Below the pieces are notes generated by a model. That model was not told where the DNA came from and did not search any database. It worked only from the letters and a program-made list of their open reading frames with translations. The position numbers were made by a program, and so were the translations under genes. From the NCBI GenBank assembly GCA_964633205.1, contig CAZWFN010000154.1, forward strand, positions 1-14,355: a stretch of 14,355 nucleotides of DNA. Reading direction: 5' to 3'. The stretch is from CAYVQE01 sp964633205. Its GTDB lineage: Bacteria; Myxococcota; B64-G9. Position 1 is the first letter of the stretch; the number at the start of each line of letters is the position of its first letter. Shown one piece after another: positions 7,881 through 14,355 of this stretch.

Positions 7881-9002
7881 TCACATGAACAGCCTTGCGA
7901 GCAGACCCGGCAGCCGCAGCCAGAAGCGGGTCGAGCCCGGTGCGGCATCGCCGCCGCTGCGCAGGGCCCGGATGGCGCGGTCGATGCGTCGCTCCTCGAC
8001 GCGGGCCAGCAGCGGCACCAGATGGCGTATCTGGTCCAGCCAGGCCTGGCCGTTGGCCCGGCGCCAGCGCGTGTGGTAGTCGGGCAGCGCATAGGTGCTG
8101 CCGGCCAGGCTGCGGTTGACGGCCGCGCCGGCCAAAGCCCCGCAGCTCAGCGCGCCCGAGATGGTGGCCAGGCCGTAGCTGGCCAGCGCATCGCCGGCCA
8201 GCACCACCTTGTCGCGGTAGCTCAACGGCGCCGGCTCCAGCAGCCGCACGATGGCCGACCGGTTCACCAGCCGCCGGCCGGCGCCCAGCCGCTCGATCCG
8301 ATCATCCAACCGCGCATCCAGATCCTGCGGCACGCCCCGCGGCCCGACCAGCTGGAACACCGCCGCCAACATCCGCTCGCCGGCCGGCAGGGCCGCGAAC
8401 CAGGAGCCGCTCTGCTCGAACTGCAGCAGCAGGGTGTCGCCCGGCAGATCCAGCCGGTCCAGCTCGACCTCGCGCTCGAACAGCACCGCCAGCTTCTCGC
8501 GCTGCATGCCCAGCGCATCGGCCACCAGGCTCTGGCTGCCGTCGGCGCCGACCAGCAGGCGGCACTCGTGGTCCTGCTCGGCCCGCACCCGGGCCCGGCG
8601 GCCGTCGAAGTCCACCCCGCGCACCGGCGCATCGACGCGCACCTCAGCGCCCGACTCCAGGGCCCGGCGCAGCAGGGCCCCCTTGATGCGCCGCTCGTCG
8701 AGCAGCAGCACCGGCCGGCCGAGCTGCAGGCTGGCCCGCTCGCGCACCCCGCGCAGCTCCAGCCGGCTAATCCGACCGCGCACCCCGCCCTCGACCAACA
8801 GATCGAGCGCGTGCAGGTACAGGTTGTCGCCGCGGGCCTCGAGGCGCTGGCGCAGCGGCAGATGGATGCCCAGGCAGCCGCGGTGCTTGTCGACCACGCT
8901 GGAATGGCGCTCGAGCACCAGCAGCGAGCGGCCCGGCAGCTGGGTGGCGCAGGCCAGCCCGGCGTAGCTGGCACCGACGATGATGGCGTCGTAGCGGCCC
9001 AC
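7881..9002 (-). CDS. FAD-dependent oxidoreductase (geranylgeranyl-reductase / aromatic-hydroxylase-like fold)
   Basis: 373 residues with the three FAD signatures of the p-hydroxybenzoate-hydroxylase/geranylgeranyl-reductase superfamily. The N-terminal Rossmann motif is IIVGASYAG (7-15). GADGS is at 152-156. The third motif, VVLAGDALASYG (266-277), has GD at 270-271 contacting the flavin ribityl, followed by the Gly/Ala-rich helix GLATISGALSCGALAGAA. It would be a soluble or membrane-associated flavoenzyme acting on a hydrophobic or aromatic substrate. The geranylgeranyl-reductase branch is my best guess because of the post-GD helix; the substrate is not determinable. The start is GTG at 9002, preceded by AGGAGG, which follows directly on the stop of tmk. 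The gene is third in the TPR-tmk operon. The C-terminus (WLRLPGLLARLFM) is amphipathic and hydrophobic and could touch the membrane. Confidence 0.85.
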   Translation of the reverse strand: MGRYDAIIVGASYAGLACATQLPGRSLLVLERHSSVVDKHRGCLGIHLPLRQRLEARGDNLYLHALDLLVEGGVRGRISRLELRGVRERASLQLGRPVLLLDERRIKGALLRRALESGAEVRVDAPVRGVDFDGRRARVRAEQDHECRLLVGADGSQSLVADALGMQREKLAVLFEREVELDRLDLPGDTLLLQFEQSGSWFAALPAGERMLAAVFQLVGPRGVPQDLDARLDDRIERLGAGRRLVNRSAIVRLLEPAPLSYRDKVVLAGDALASYGLATISGALSCGALAGAAVNRSLAGSTYALPDYHTRWRRANGQAWLDQIRHLVPLLARVEERRIDRAIRALRSGGDAAPGSTRFWLRLPGLLARLFM

Positions 9003-9017
9003 CGCGGGACGACCTCC

Positions 9018-9704
9018 TCAGCGATCCCCGGCCCCGGGCTCGCCGGAGCGCTCGTTTTCAGCCAGGCCCAGCCGCCGGCCGAGGTCGTGGACGATGGCGG
9101 CGTGCACCGCATCCGCCGGCTGGGCGCCGTCGATCGGCACGATGGTCTCGTCCGGCAGCAGCTCGGCCAGCCGCCGGTAGCCGTCGACCAGCCGCCGCTG
9201 CAGCGCGTCGCGCTCGTACATCTCGGCCGCGGAGCGGTTGCTGCGCCGGGCCGCGGCCTGGTCGGCGGGCAGGTCGAGCACATAGGTCACGTCGGGCGGC
9301 CGGGCATGGGCGTTGAGCTGGCGGATCCAGTCCAGGTCACCGGCCAGCGACTGGTACAGCAGGCTGGAATGGTAGTAGCGGTCCGAGACCACCACCGCCC
9401 CGGCCGCCAGCCAGGGCTCGATCTCGACCTGCAGGTGGTCGAGCCGGTCGGCGGCGAACAGCAACGCGATGACGTCGTTGGCCATCGGCCGACTGCTGCC
9501 GTCGGGCAGCCGCGCCAGCAGCCGATGGCCCATCACCTGGCGCAGCAGGGCACCCACCGGGCCCCGGGTCGGCTCGGCGGTCAGCAGCGCCCGCCGGCCG
9601 AGTTGCTCGAGCCATTCGACCAGGCGCGCGGCCTGGGTGGAGGTGCCGGCGCCGTCGATGCCCTCGATCACGATGAAGCGGCCGGCTGCAGCCTGCGGAT
9701 CCAT
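9018..9704 (-). CDS. tmk: Thymidylate kinase with Lys-to-Thr P-loop
   Basis: 228 residues. Phosphorylates dTMP to dTDP with ATP in the cytoplasm, for dTTP synthesis. Family motifs in order: FIVIEGIDGAG (10-20), EPTRGPVG (44-51), AADRLDH (84-90), the DRYYHSS substrate motif (108-114), YQS (117-119), and an Arg-containing lid, AARRSNRSAAEMYERD (151-166). In the P-loop the usual invariant lysine is Thr21 (GAGTST; codon ACC at 9644-9642). I recall Thr at this position in some deltaproteobacterial thymidylate kinases but cannot verify that here. The ATG at 9704 has AGGAG about 9 bases upstream. The gene lies 29 bases after the TPR stop and 15 bases before the oxidoreductase start, so it is the middle gene of an operon. 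Length is typical or slightly long, with a charged Glu/Gly/Arg C-terminal tail. Confidence 0.92.
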   Translation of the reverse strand: MDPQAAAGRFIVIEGIDGAGTSTQAARLVEWLEQLGRRALLTAEPTRGPVGALLRQVMGHRLLARLPDGSSRPMANDVIALLFAADRLDHLQVEIEPWLAAGAVVVSDRYYHSSLLYQSLAGDLDWIRQLNAHARPPDVTYVLDLPADQAAARRSNRSAAEMYERDALQRRLVDGYRRLAELLPDETIVPIDGAQPADAVHAAIVHDLGRRLGLAENERSGEPGAGDR

Positions 9705-9733
9705 CGGTTCGTGCTCCTGTCCGGCAGTCGAGT

Positions 9734-12700
9734 CTAATCGATGCGCCGCAGCACCTTGCGCGCCATGCGGACCAGCCGGCCGCGGGGCCTGGTCGCGAGA
9801 AAACGGGTCAGCAGCTCCTTGGCCCGCTGGTCCTTGTTGTCGTCGAACTCCAGCAGCCCCAGCCGGTAGAGGGTCAGCTGGTGCTGCGGGTCTTTCTCCA
9901 GCACCTTCTCGTAGACCTTGCGCGCCGGGCGCAGCCGCTGCTGCCGGTCGTAGGCGGCGGCCAGCTCGTACAGCGGCTCCGGGTCGTCTTCCGGGGCGTG
10001 CTTGACCGCCTTGGCGAAGTAGTAGCGCGCGCGGGCGTAGCGCTTGTCGCCGGCGCGCTTGTCGCGCAGCATGGCCCTCCCGGCGGCCAGGTAGAGGCGC
10101 ACGATCTCGGCCTCGGGCTCCTCGTCGCCGCGGGCGTACAGGGCGGCCCGGGCGAAGGCGCGGGCGGCGTCAGCGTACTTGCGCTTGGCCAGCAGCACCT
10201 TGGCCAGCCCCTCCTGGGCCCGCGGCAGGCGTTGCCACTTGCGCGCCAGGCGCAGGCTCTGCTCGAAGGCCTCCTCGGCGCTGCGCAGCGAGCGGACCCC
10301 CAGCAAGGCCAGGCCCAGATCGGCCAGGATGGCCGGATCGCGCGGCTGGGCCTCGTCGGCCGCGGTCAGGGCGCGGATGGCGCGGTGGAAGCGACCGTTG
10401 GCCATCAGCACCCGCCCCTGGACGTGGCGCGAGTGGGGATCGTCGGCCCCGGCCCGGCGCCCCTTGCGCACCGCCTTGAGCGCCTTGTCCAGCTCGCCCA
10501 GCTCGAGCAGGGCCTCGGCCATGCCCATCAGGGCCTCGCCGTCGCCGGGGTTGTCCTCGGCCACCCGGGCGAAGGCGTGCAGGGCGGCCTGCGGCGCATC
10601 ACCGGCCAGCTCGATCCGGCCGTGCAGCATGTGGCTGGCGGCGTCGAAGGGATTGGCCCGCAAAGCCGCGGCGATCGACTCGCGCGCCGGCTCGATCTTG
10701 CCGCGCTGGGCGTGGATGGCGGCCAGGGCGCGGTGGGCCCTGAAGCAGCGCGGGTCGATCTCGACGGCCTTTTCGTAGGCGGCCGCCGCCCCGCGCAGCA
10801 GGCCGCGGGTCTCGCGGTACTGGCCCATGGCGTAGTGCGCCAGCGGCTGGTCCGGATGCTGGCGCTGCAAGGCCAGCGCAGCGCTGCGGGCCGAGCGCCG
10901 ATCCTCGGCGGCCAGGTGGGCCAGCACGGCGAAGGCCCGGGCGGCGACCTTCTCATCGGTGTTCTCGGGCACCGATTGCAGATCGGCCAGGGCGGTCTCG
11001 GGCTGGCCGGCGGCCAACAGGGCCCGGCCGCGCAGCAGCAGAAACGGCGCCGCCGGCACCTTCTTGCCGACCAGCTCGCCCAGGGTCTCGAGCGCGGCCC
11101 GGTACTGGCCGCGGGGCAGCTGGGTGGCCACCAGCAGCAAGCGGGGGCTGACGTCGTCGGGGTCGAGCTCCATCAGGCGCCGGACGTGATCGGCGGCCTC
11201 GTCGAGCTCGTTGAACTCCAGGCACAGCTCGGCCAGCTGGCGCTGGAAGGCCAGGTCGTCGGGCCGCAGATCCGAGGCCGCCTTGACCGCGGCCAGCGCC
11301 CGGGTGCGCTGATCGCGCTGGAAGGACCAGTCGGCGTAGAGCAGGTGGGCCTCGGAGCGACGGCGGTCGGTGACCTCGGGCAGCTCGAGCACCCGCTCGA
11401 GCTCCTCGCCGGCGCGGCCGAGCTCTCGGCCCCGCTCGATGCGCAGCCGGGCCAGGGCCAGCAGCGAGCGCACGTGGACGGCGTTGATGGCCAGTGCCCG
11501 CACCAGGTGCTCGCCGGCCAGGCGCCAACGCTCGGACTGCATCTCCAGCTCGGCCAGCGCCGCCAGCGTGCGCGGATTGGACGGATCGCGCTTCAGGCTC
11601 TGCTCGAGCCAGCGGGTGCCGGCCTCGAGGTCGCCGCGCAGCACGGCCAGCTCGCCGGTCAGGGCGGTCAGCCGCGGGTCCCCGGGCCAGCGCTCGCGGG
11701 CTGCGGCCAGCGGCTCGGCCAGCGGCTGGCGTTCGTCGCGCGGGGTGACGTGGTAGCGGGCCCACAGCAGCGACACCGCCGCCCGCTGGCCGAGATCCGG
11801 CTGCTGGCCCAGCGCGGCCAGCAGGTGCTCGGCCTTCTCGCGCAGCTCCGCGTTGGGCCCGTACTCGTCGTGCAGCCGGGCCGCCACCATGGCCAGCAGG
11901 GCCCGCGCCGCGACGTGCTCGGGCTCCAGCTCCAGCAGGCGCTGCAGGGTCTGGCGGGCGTCGCTGTAGCCGGCGAAGGTGTCCTGGCCCATGGCGCCCA
12001 ACGACTGCTCCAGCAGGCCGGCGACCTTCTCGTTGTGCAGGTGGCGGAAGCCGAAGTACAGCCCGCCGGCCACGGCCACCAGCAAAAAGGGCACCACCAC
12101 CAAAAACACCTTCCAGTAGCTGATGGAGGTGGCCGGCGCCGGCTGGGGCGCCGGGTCGGCGAACATCGGCCCCCGGGGGCGCGATTGCGAGGGCCGGGTG
12201 GCATCCGGCGGTGCGGCCGCGGCCGGCTCGGAGCCGGGCGGCGGACTGGCCCCGTCGGCGTAGAGGGTCGGTGGCTCGCCCGGGCCGGCGGCCTGGGTGC
12301 GGCCGCTGTCGGCCCAGGGGACGGCGTCGGCCGGCTGGGCCGCCGCCGGTCCGCCGTCGTGCATCACCGTGGGCGGCTGGCCTTGATCGGGCTCGGCGAT
12401 GGCCCGGTCCTCGGCCGCCGCATCGAAGCGGGTCGGCGGCTCGCCGGCATCGCCGCCCACGGAATCGACCGCGTGCGACACCGAGGCCCGCAGCCCGGCG
12501 GCGTCGTCGAACTCGGTGGCCTGGTCGCCGCGATCGGACGCGTCGCCGCCACCGGCCTGCTCAGCACTTCCGCCGGCGCGGTGGCGCGCCAAGGGGTTGG
12601 TCTCGTAGACCGTGGGCGGCTCGTCCTCGTCGTCGTCCTCGTCCAGGCTCTCGCCGGCCCCGGCCTCGGCCGCAGCCTCCGGCTCGGCTGCAGCTGCCAC

Positions 12701-13162
12701 CGGCTCCCGGTTGAACTGTCCGGTGGCGATGCGTTCGAAGGGCTCGCCCAGGCCCACCTCGAGCTGCTGTTTCAGCCGGCCCACCCAGGGCTCGTACTCG
12801 TCCAGCCGCAGGCCTTTTTGCAGGTAGGGCACGGCGGCCGGGTACTGGCCGCGATCGGCCAGCACCGCGCCGGCCCGGCCGTGGACGGCCGCGTTGCGGG
12901 GCTCGAGGGCGCAGGCCCGTTCCAGGGCGCCGATGGCCTCGTCCAGCCGCTCCTCGGCCAGCAGGGCCCGGGCGTAAGCCAGGTGGCCGGCCGGTCGATC
13001 CGGATGGAAGCCCAGGCCGCGCTCGCAGATCTCGAGCGCCTCGGCGACCCGGCCGGCGGCCACGTAGGCCTCGGCCAGCTCGGCGAACTGCTCCGAGGTG
13101 GGATCCGCCGCCAGCAGCTGTTCCAGGCAGTCGAGCCCTTGGTCTGCGCCGTTCTCGTCCAA
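9734..13162 (-). CDS. Membrane-anchored multi-TPR protein with repeated PPT motifs
   Basis: About 1142 residues from a TTG at 13162. That start is chosen because the in-frame ATG at 13294 lies upstream of an intrinsic terminator (13252-13287) and of a promoter (13190-13218). The only nearby start after the promoter is this TTG, with GGGGA just upstream. Residues 1-140 hold about three TPRs. Residues 150-345 are a disordered Pro/Ala/Asp linker with an acidic patch (ESLDEDDDEDE) and five T-containing motifs: EPPTVYE (T184), ATEFD (T216), EPPTRFD (T244), QPPTVMHD (T265) and EPPTLYAD (T299). A single transmembrane helix covers about 349-372 (YWKVFLVVVPFLLVAVAGG). Residues 380-1142 are some 20 TPR or TPR-like helical hairpins. 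It is likely a scaffold spanning the inner membrane; partners are unknown. It is followed by tmk after 29 bases. Confidence 0.88.
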   Translation of the reverse strand: MDENGADQGLDCLEQLLAADPTSEQFAELAEAYVAAGRVAEALEICERGLGFHPDRPAGHLAYARALLAEERLDEAIGALERACALEPRNAAVHGRAGAVLADRGQYPAAVPYLQKGLRLDEYEPWVGRLKQQLEVGLGEPFERIATGQFNREPVAAAAEPEAAAEAGAGESLDEDDDEDEPPTVYETNPLARHRAGGSAEQAGGGDASDRGDQATEFDDAAGLRASVSHAVDSVGGDAGEPPTRFDAAAEDRAIAEPDQGQPPTVMHDGGPAAAQPADAVPWADSGRTQAAGPGEPPTLYADGASPPPGSEPAAAAPPDATRPSQSRPRGPMFADPAPQPAPATSISYWKVFLVVVPFLLVAVAGGLYFGFRHLHNEKVAGLLEQSLGAMGQDTFAGYSDARQTLQRLLELEPEHVAARALLAMVAARLHDEYGPNAELREKAEHLLAALGQQPDLGQRAAVSLLWARYHVTPRDERQPLAEPLAAARERWPGDPRLTALTGELAVLRGDLEAGTRWLEQSLKRDPSNPRTLAALAELEMQSERWRLAGEHLVRALAINAVHVRSLLALARLRIERGRELGRAGEELERVLELPEVTDRRRSEAHLLYADWSFQRDQRTRALAAVKAASDLRPDDLAFQRQLAELCLEFNELDEAADHVRRLMELDPDDVSPRLLLVATQLPRGQYRAALETLGELVGKKVPAAPFLLLRGRALLAAGQPETALADLQSVPENTDEKVAARAFAVLAHLAAEDRRSARSAALALQRQHPDQPLAHYAMGQYRETRGLLRGAAAAYEKAVEIDPRCFRAHRALAAIHAQRGKIEPARESIAAALRANPFDAASHMLHGRIELAGDAPQAALHAFARVAEDNPGDGEALMGMAEALLELGELDKALKAVRKGRRAGADDPHSRHVQGRVLMANGRFHRAIRALTAADEAQPRDPAILADLGLALLGVRSLRSAEEAFEQSLRLARKWQRLPRAQEGLAKVLLAKRKYADAARAFARAALYARGDEEPEAEIVRLYLAAGRAMLRDKRAGDKRYARARYYFAKAVKHAPEDDPEPLYELAAAYDRQQRLRPARKVYEKVLEKDPQHQLTLYRLGLLEFDDNKDQRAKELLTRFLATRPRGRLVRMARKVLRRID

Positions 13163-13189
13163 ACCGTCCCCGCGCTCAGGTCGCCGGAC

Positions 13190-13218
13190 AGTTGACCAGA
13201 ATCGGTGCAGCTTGTCAA
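13190..13218 (-). promoter_or_regulatory. Promoter for the TPR-tmk-oxidoreductase operon
   Basis: On the minus strand a perfect TTGACA (13218-13213) is followed, after exactly 17 bases, by TCAACT (13195-13190), a weak -10. It sits between the terminator of the upstream V4R gene and the TTG start at 13162. The predicted leader would be about 20 bases, which supports the downstream start of the TPR gene. Confidence 0.55.
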
Positions 13219-13251
13219 TTTGAGCGCCGGGGCCGGAAGCGGCCCGGAGAC

Positions 13252-13287
13252 AAAAAAAACGGGCCCGAGAACAGTGCCTCGGGCCCG
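13252..13287 (-). terminator. Intrinsic terminator of the V4R transcript
   Basis: On the minus strand a perfect 10-bp stem, CGGGCCCGAG (13260-13269) with CTCGGGCCCG (13278-13287) and an 8-base loop, is followed directly by eight T residues (13259-13252). This is a classical rho-independent terminator. It lies about 250 bases downstream of the V4R stop and just before the TPR promoter. The intervening 13288-13534 holds no gene I can support, only a small CGGAGC/GCTCCG hairpin near 13495-13512. Confidence 0.92.
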
Positions 13288-13534
13288 CTTCCACCTATTG
13301 CAGGGGACAGAGCAACGGGGGAATCGCCGGACTGGAGAAGCCACGCCACCGACCCGTCACACCCTATCTCCCATCCACCCAGCCTCGTCCTATCTCAATC
13401 CACCTTCTCCTGTCGGGCCTCCGTGCTCCCGTCCCGAACCACTGTCTGGATCCGATCTCCTGGCCCCTGCAATCGTTCGACAAACCGCTTCACAACGGAG
13501 CACAAGGCTCCGCAAAATCGTGTCTTTTTTACTC

Positions 13535-14041
13535 TCAGGTCCACAGCCGCAGCTCGGCCCGGAACACGCAGCTGGCGCGGGCCAGCTGCTGGCAGGACTG
13601 CTCGCTGACCTTGGGATCGCGGTAGCGACCGCAGGCCGCCAGCGCCCCGGCCAAGAAGCCGGCCACGAAGGCGCAGCCGGTCTCGGTGTTGGTCCGGTTG
13701 CAGACGCAGTCCTCGACCCGGAACAGCACGTGGACGTTCGACTCCTCGCACACCGCGGCCCGGCCCAGCCCGGCCTGGTGCACCGCAAACAGCACGTCGG
13801 CCAGGTTGCCCACCTGGCTGTCACGGCCCACCCGCTCGCCTTCCTCGTAGGCCTGGCGCCGCGAGGCCCCTTCGGCGCGCAGTTGTTCGATGCGCTGCCG
13901 GTGACCGGCCCCATTGTCGAGCTGGCGCTGGCTGCGCCGCAGCCGGCGGGCGATGTCCGCCCGCGAGCCCCGGCGCCGGTCGTCCTGATCGCGAAGACTG
14001 CTTTCGTCCAGCTTCTCTCGCAAGGCTGCTTCCCCGATCAT
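13535..14041 (-). CDS. Stand-alone V4R (4-vinyl reductase / hydrocarbon-binding) domain protein
   Basis: 168 residues from the ATG at 14041, preceded by GGGAGGTG at ideal spacing; an in-frame ATG at 14113 lacks this. The N-terminal half (about 1-75) is highly charged (DRRRGSRADIARRLRRSQRQ region) and probably helical or coiled coil. Residues about 98-168 match the V4R pattern: GCAFVAGFLAGALAACG (122-138), then E147-x-x-C150-x7-C158-V-F. Cysteines at 98, 112, 114, 123, 137, 150 and 158 suggest metal or redox chemistry. V4R domains bind small hydrophobic ligands in regulators such as XylR/DmpR-type activators and occur in bacteriochlorophyll and methanogen proteins. Here there is no kinase, AAA or obvious DNA-binding domain. 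It is probably a ligand sensor acting through its basic N-terminus or a partner. It is the only gene in its transcript within the window. Confidence 0.75.
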   Translation of the reverse strand: MIGEAALREKLDESSLRDQDDRRRGSRADIARRLRRSQRQLDNGAGHRQRIEQLRAEGASRRQAYEEGERVGRDSQVGNLADVLFAVHQAGLGRAAVCEESNVHVLFRVEDCVCNRTNTETGCAFVAGFLAGALAACGRYRDPKVSEQSCQQLARASCVFRAELRLWT

Positions 14042-14355
14042 CGCGCACCTCCCGGATGCCCGACCAAGCAGCAAGAAGCATACCACGCCACCGGAAACCG
14101 CCCGCAAGCGCAACCCCTTGTATTATCGGTCCAAATTACTTTTCAACTCGAACGGAATGACGGTTCCAGCCATATCAGCGTGGTAATTGGACCATACTCA
14201 AAATGAATGCACGCCGTCCTGGGCCATCCGTTCACCCCTTTCTTGGCCCACCGCGCTCGTTATACTCAACAAACAAGGGATTTTTGGCTGATTTTTCTAA
14301 ATGTCGGCGCCGGCAGGGCTGGTGTGGTAACTATACCACGAAACCAGGTAAACGG
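14042..14355. promoter_or_regulatory. Upstream region of the V4R gene with operator-like repeats; no gene seen
   Basis: This 314-base stretch is clearly more AT-rich than the genes. It holds two TGGT-N6-ACCA sites (14181-14194 and 14325-14338) and a GTGGTAT half-site on the minus strand near 14080-14087. An 11/12-base inverted repeat joins 14128-14139 with 14183-14193. There are weak promoter-like elements on the minus strand: TTGAAA (14146-14141) with TAATAC (14125-14120) at 15-base spacing, and TATAGT (14335-14330). A short AT-rich run is at 14260-14300. No open reading frame with a ribosome-binding site stands out. Confidence 0.45.
14324..14339. promoter_or_regulatory. Perfect 16-bp palindromic operator-like site
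   Basis: GTGGTAACTATACCAC has perfect 6-bp arms around ACTA. The minus strand contains TATAGT, a 5 of 6 -10 element, inside the palindrome, so a bound dimer would block a promoter reading towards the V4R gene. Confidence 0.45.

Noticed and set aside
7264..9737. Long plus-strand frames opposite the oxidoreductase and tmk genes
   Set aside because: They are Gln/Ala/Arg-rich antisense shadows. The minus-strand proteins carry complete FAD and thymidylate-kinase motif sets.
9881..13195. A 1104-codon open frame on the plus strand antisense to the TPR gene
   Set aside because: Its composition (runs of Gly, Gln, Leu, Val and Arg) is what a GC-rich TPR gene produces in its antisense frame. It has no domain, and the minus-strand frame has clear TPR periodicity, a membrane helix and proper signals.
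13395..13751. Minus-strand frames downstream of and overlapping the V4R gene
   Set aside because: They are out-of-frame shadows of the V4R gene continued into non-coding DNA, without a ribosome-binding site or recognisable domain.

Overview
The window is very GC-rich, apart from a few AT-richer intergenic islands. It looks like a chromosomal segment of a Myxococcota or related deltaproteobacterial-type organism. The grounds are a MYXO-CTERM-like tail (short Cys motif, one membrane helix, Arg cluster) on a secreted phosphatase that also carries Asp-rich putative metal-binding repeats, a lipoprotein with 13 CxxDxDC-type cysteine repeats, and large TPR proteins. Assignment below phylum is not possible from the sequence alone.

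Layout. Bases 1-1405 (+): the 3' end of an ABC transporter ATPase and its MacB/FtsX-type permease, 6 bases apart. Bases 1500-3671 (+): a secreted purple-acid-phosphatase-like metallophosphoesterase with about four and a half MopE-type repeats. Bases 3672-3894: a structured gap between convergent genes. Bases 3895-4311 (-): a small His-rich lipoprotein whose C-terminal 36 residues are only D, E and G, encoded by a (GAA)n microsatellite. Divergent from it, 4491-7187 (+): a large cysteine-repeat lipoprotein. Bases 7212-7601 (-): a degenerate PilZ-domain protein with three 14-bp direct repeats upstream. Bases 13162-7881 (-): a probable operon of a membrane-anchored TPR protein, a thymidylate kinase with an unusual P-loop, and an FAD-dependent oxidoreductase. 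Bases 13535-14041 (-): a stand-alone V4R-domain protein, preceded by an intergenic region with paired operator-like sites and an inverted repeat.

How the genes work together. The left half is mainly envelope and secreted functions (export permease, secreted phosphatase, two lipoproteins). The right half is a minus-strand cluster of cytoplasmic and membrane proteins. A perfect intrinsic terminator (13252-13287) ends the V4R transcript. A TTGACA-17-TCAACT promoter immediately after it starts the TPR-tmk-oxidoreductase transcript, which implies that the TPR gene begins at a TTG near 13162 rather than at the far-upstream ATG.

I do not see a complete defence, secretion or biosynthetic system. The most notable items are the repeated PPT-x-[aromatic/M] motifs in the cytoplasmic-type linker of the TPR protein, the twin TGGT-N6-ACCA sites upstream of the V4R gene, the Lys-to-Thr change in the tmk P-loop, and the GAA-repeat acidic lipoprotein.
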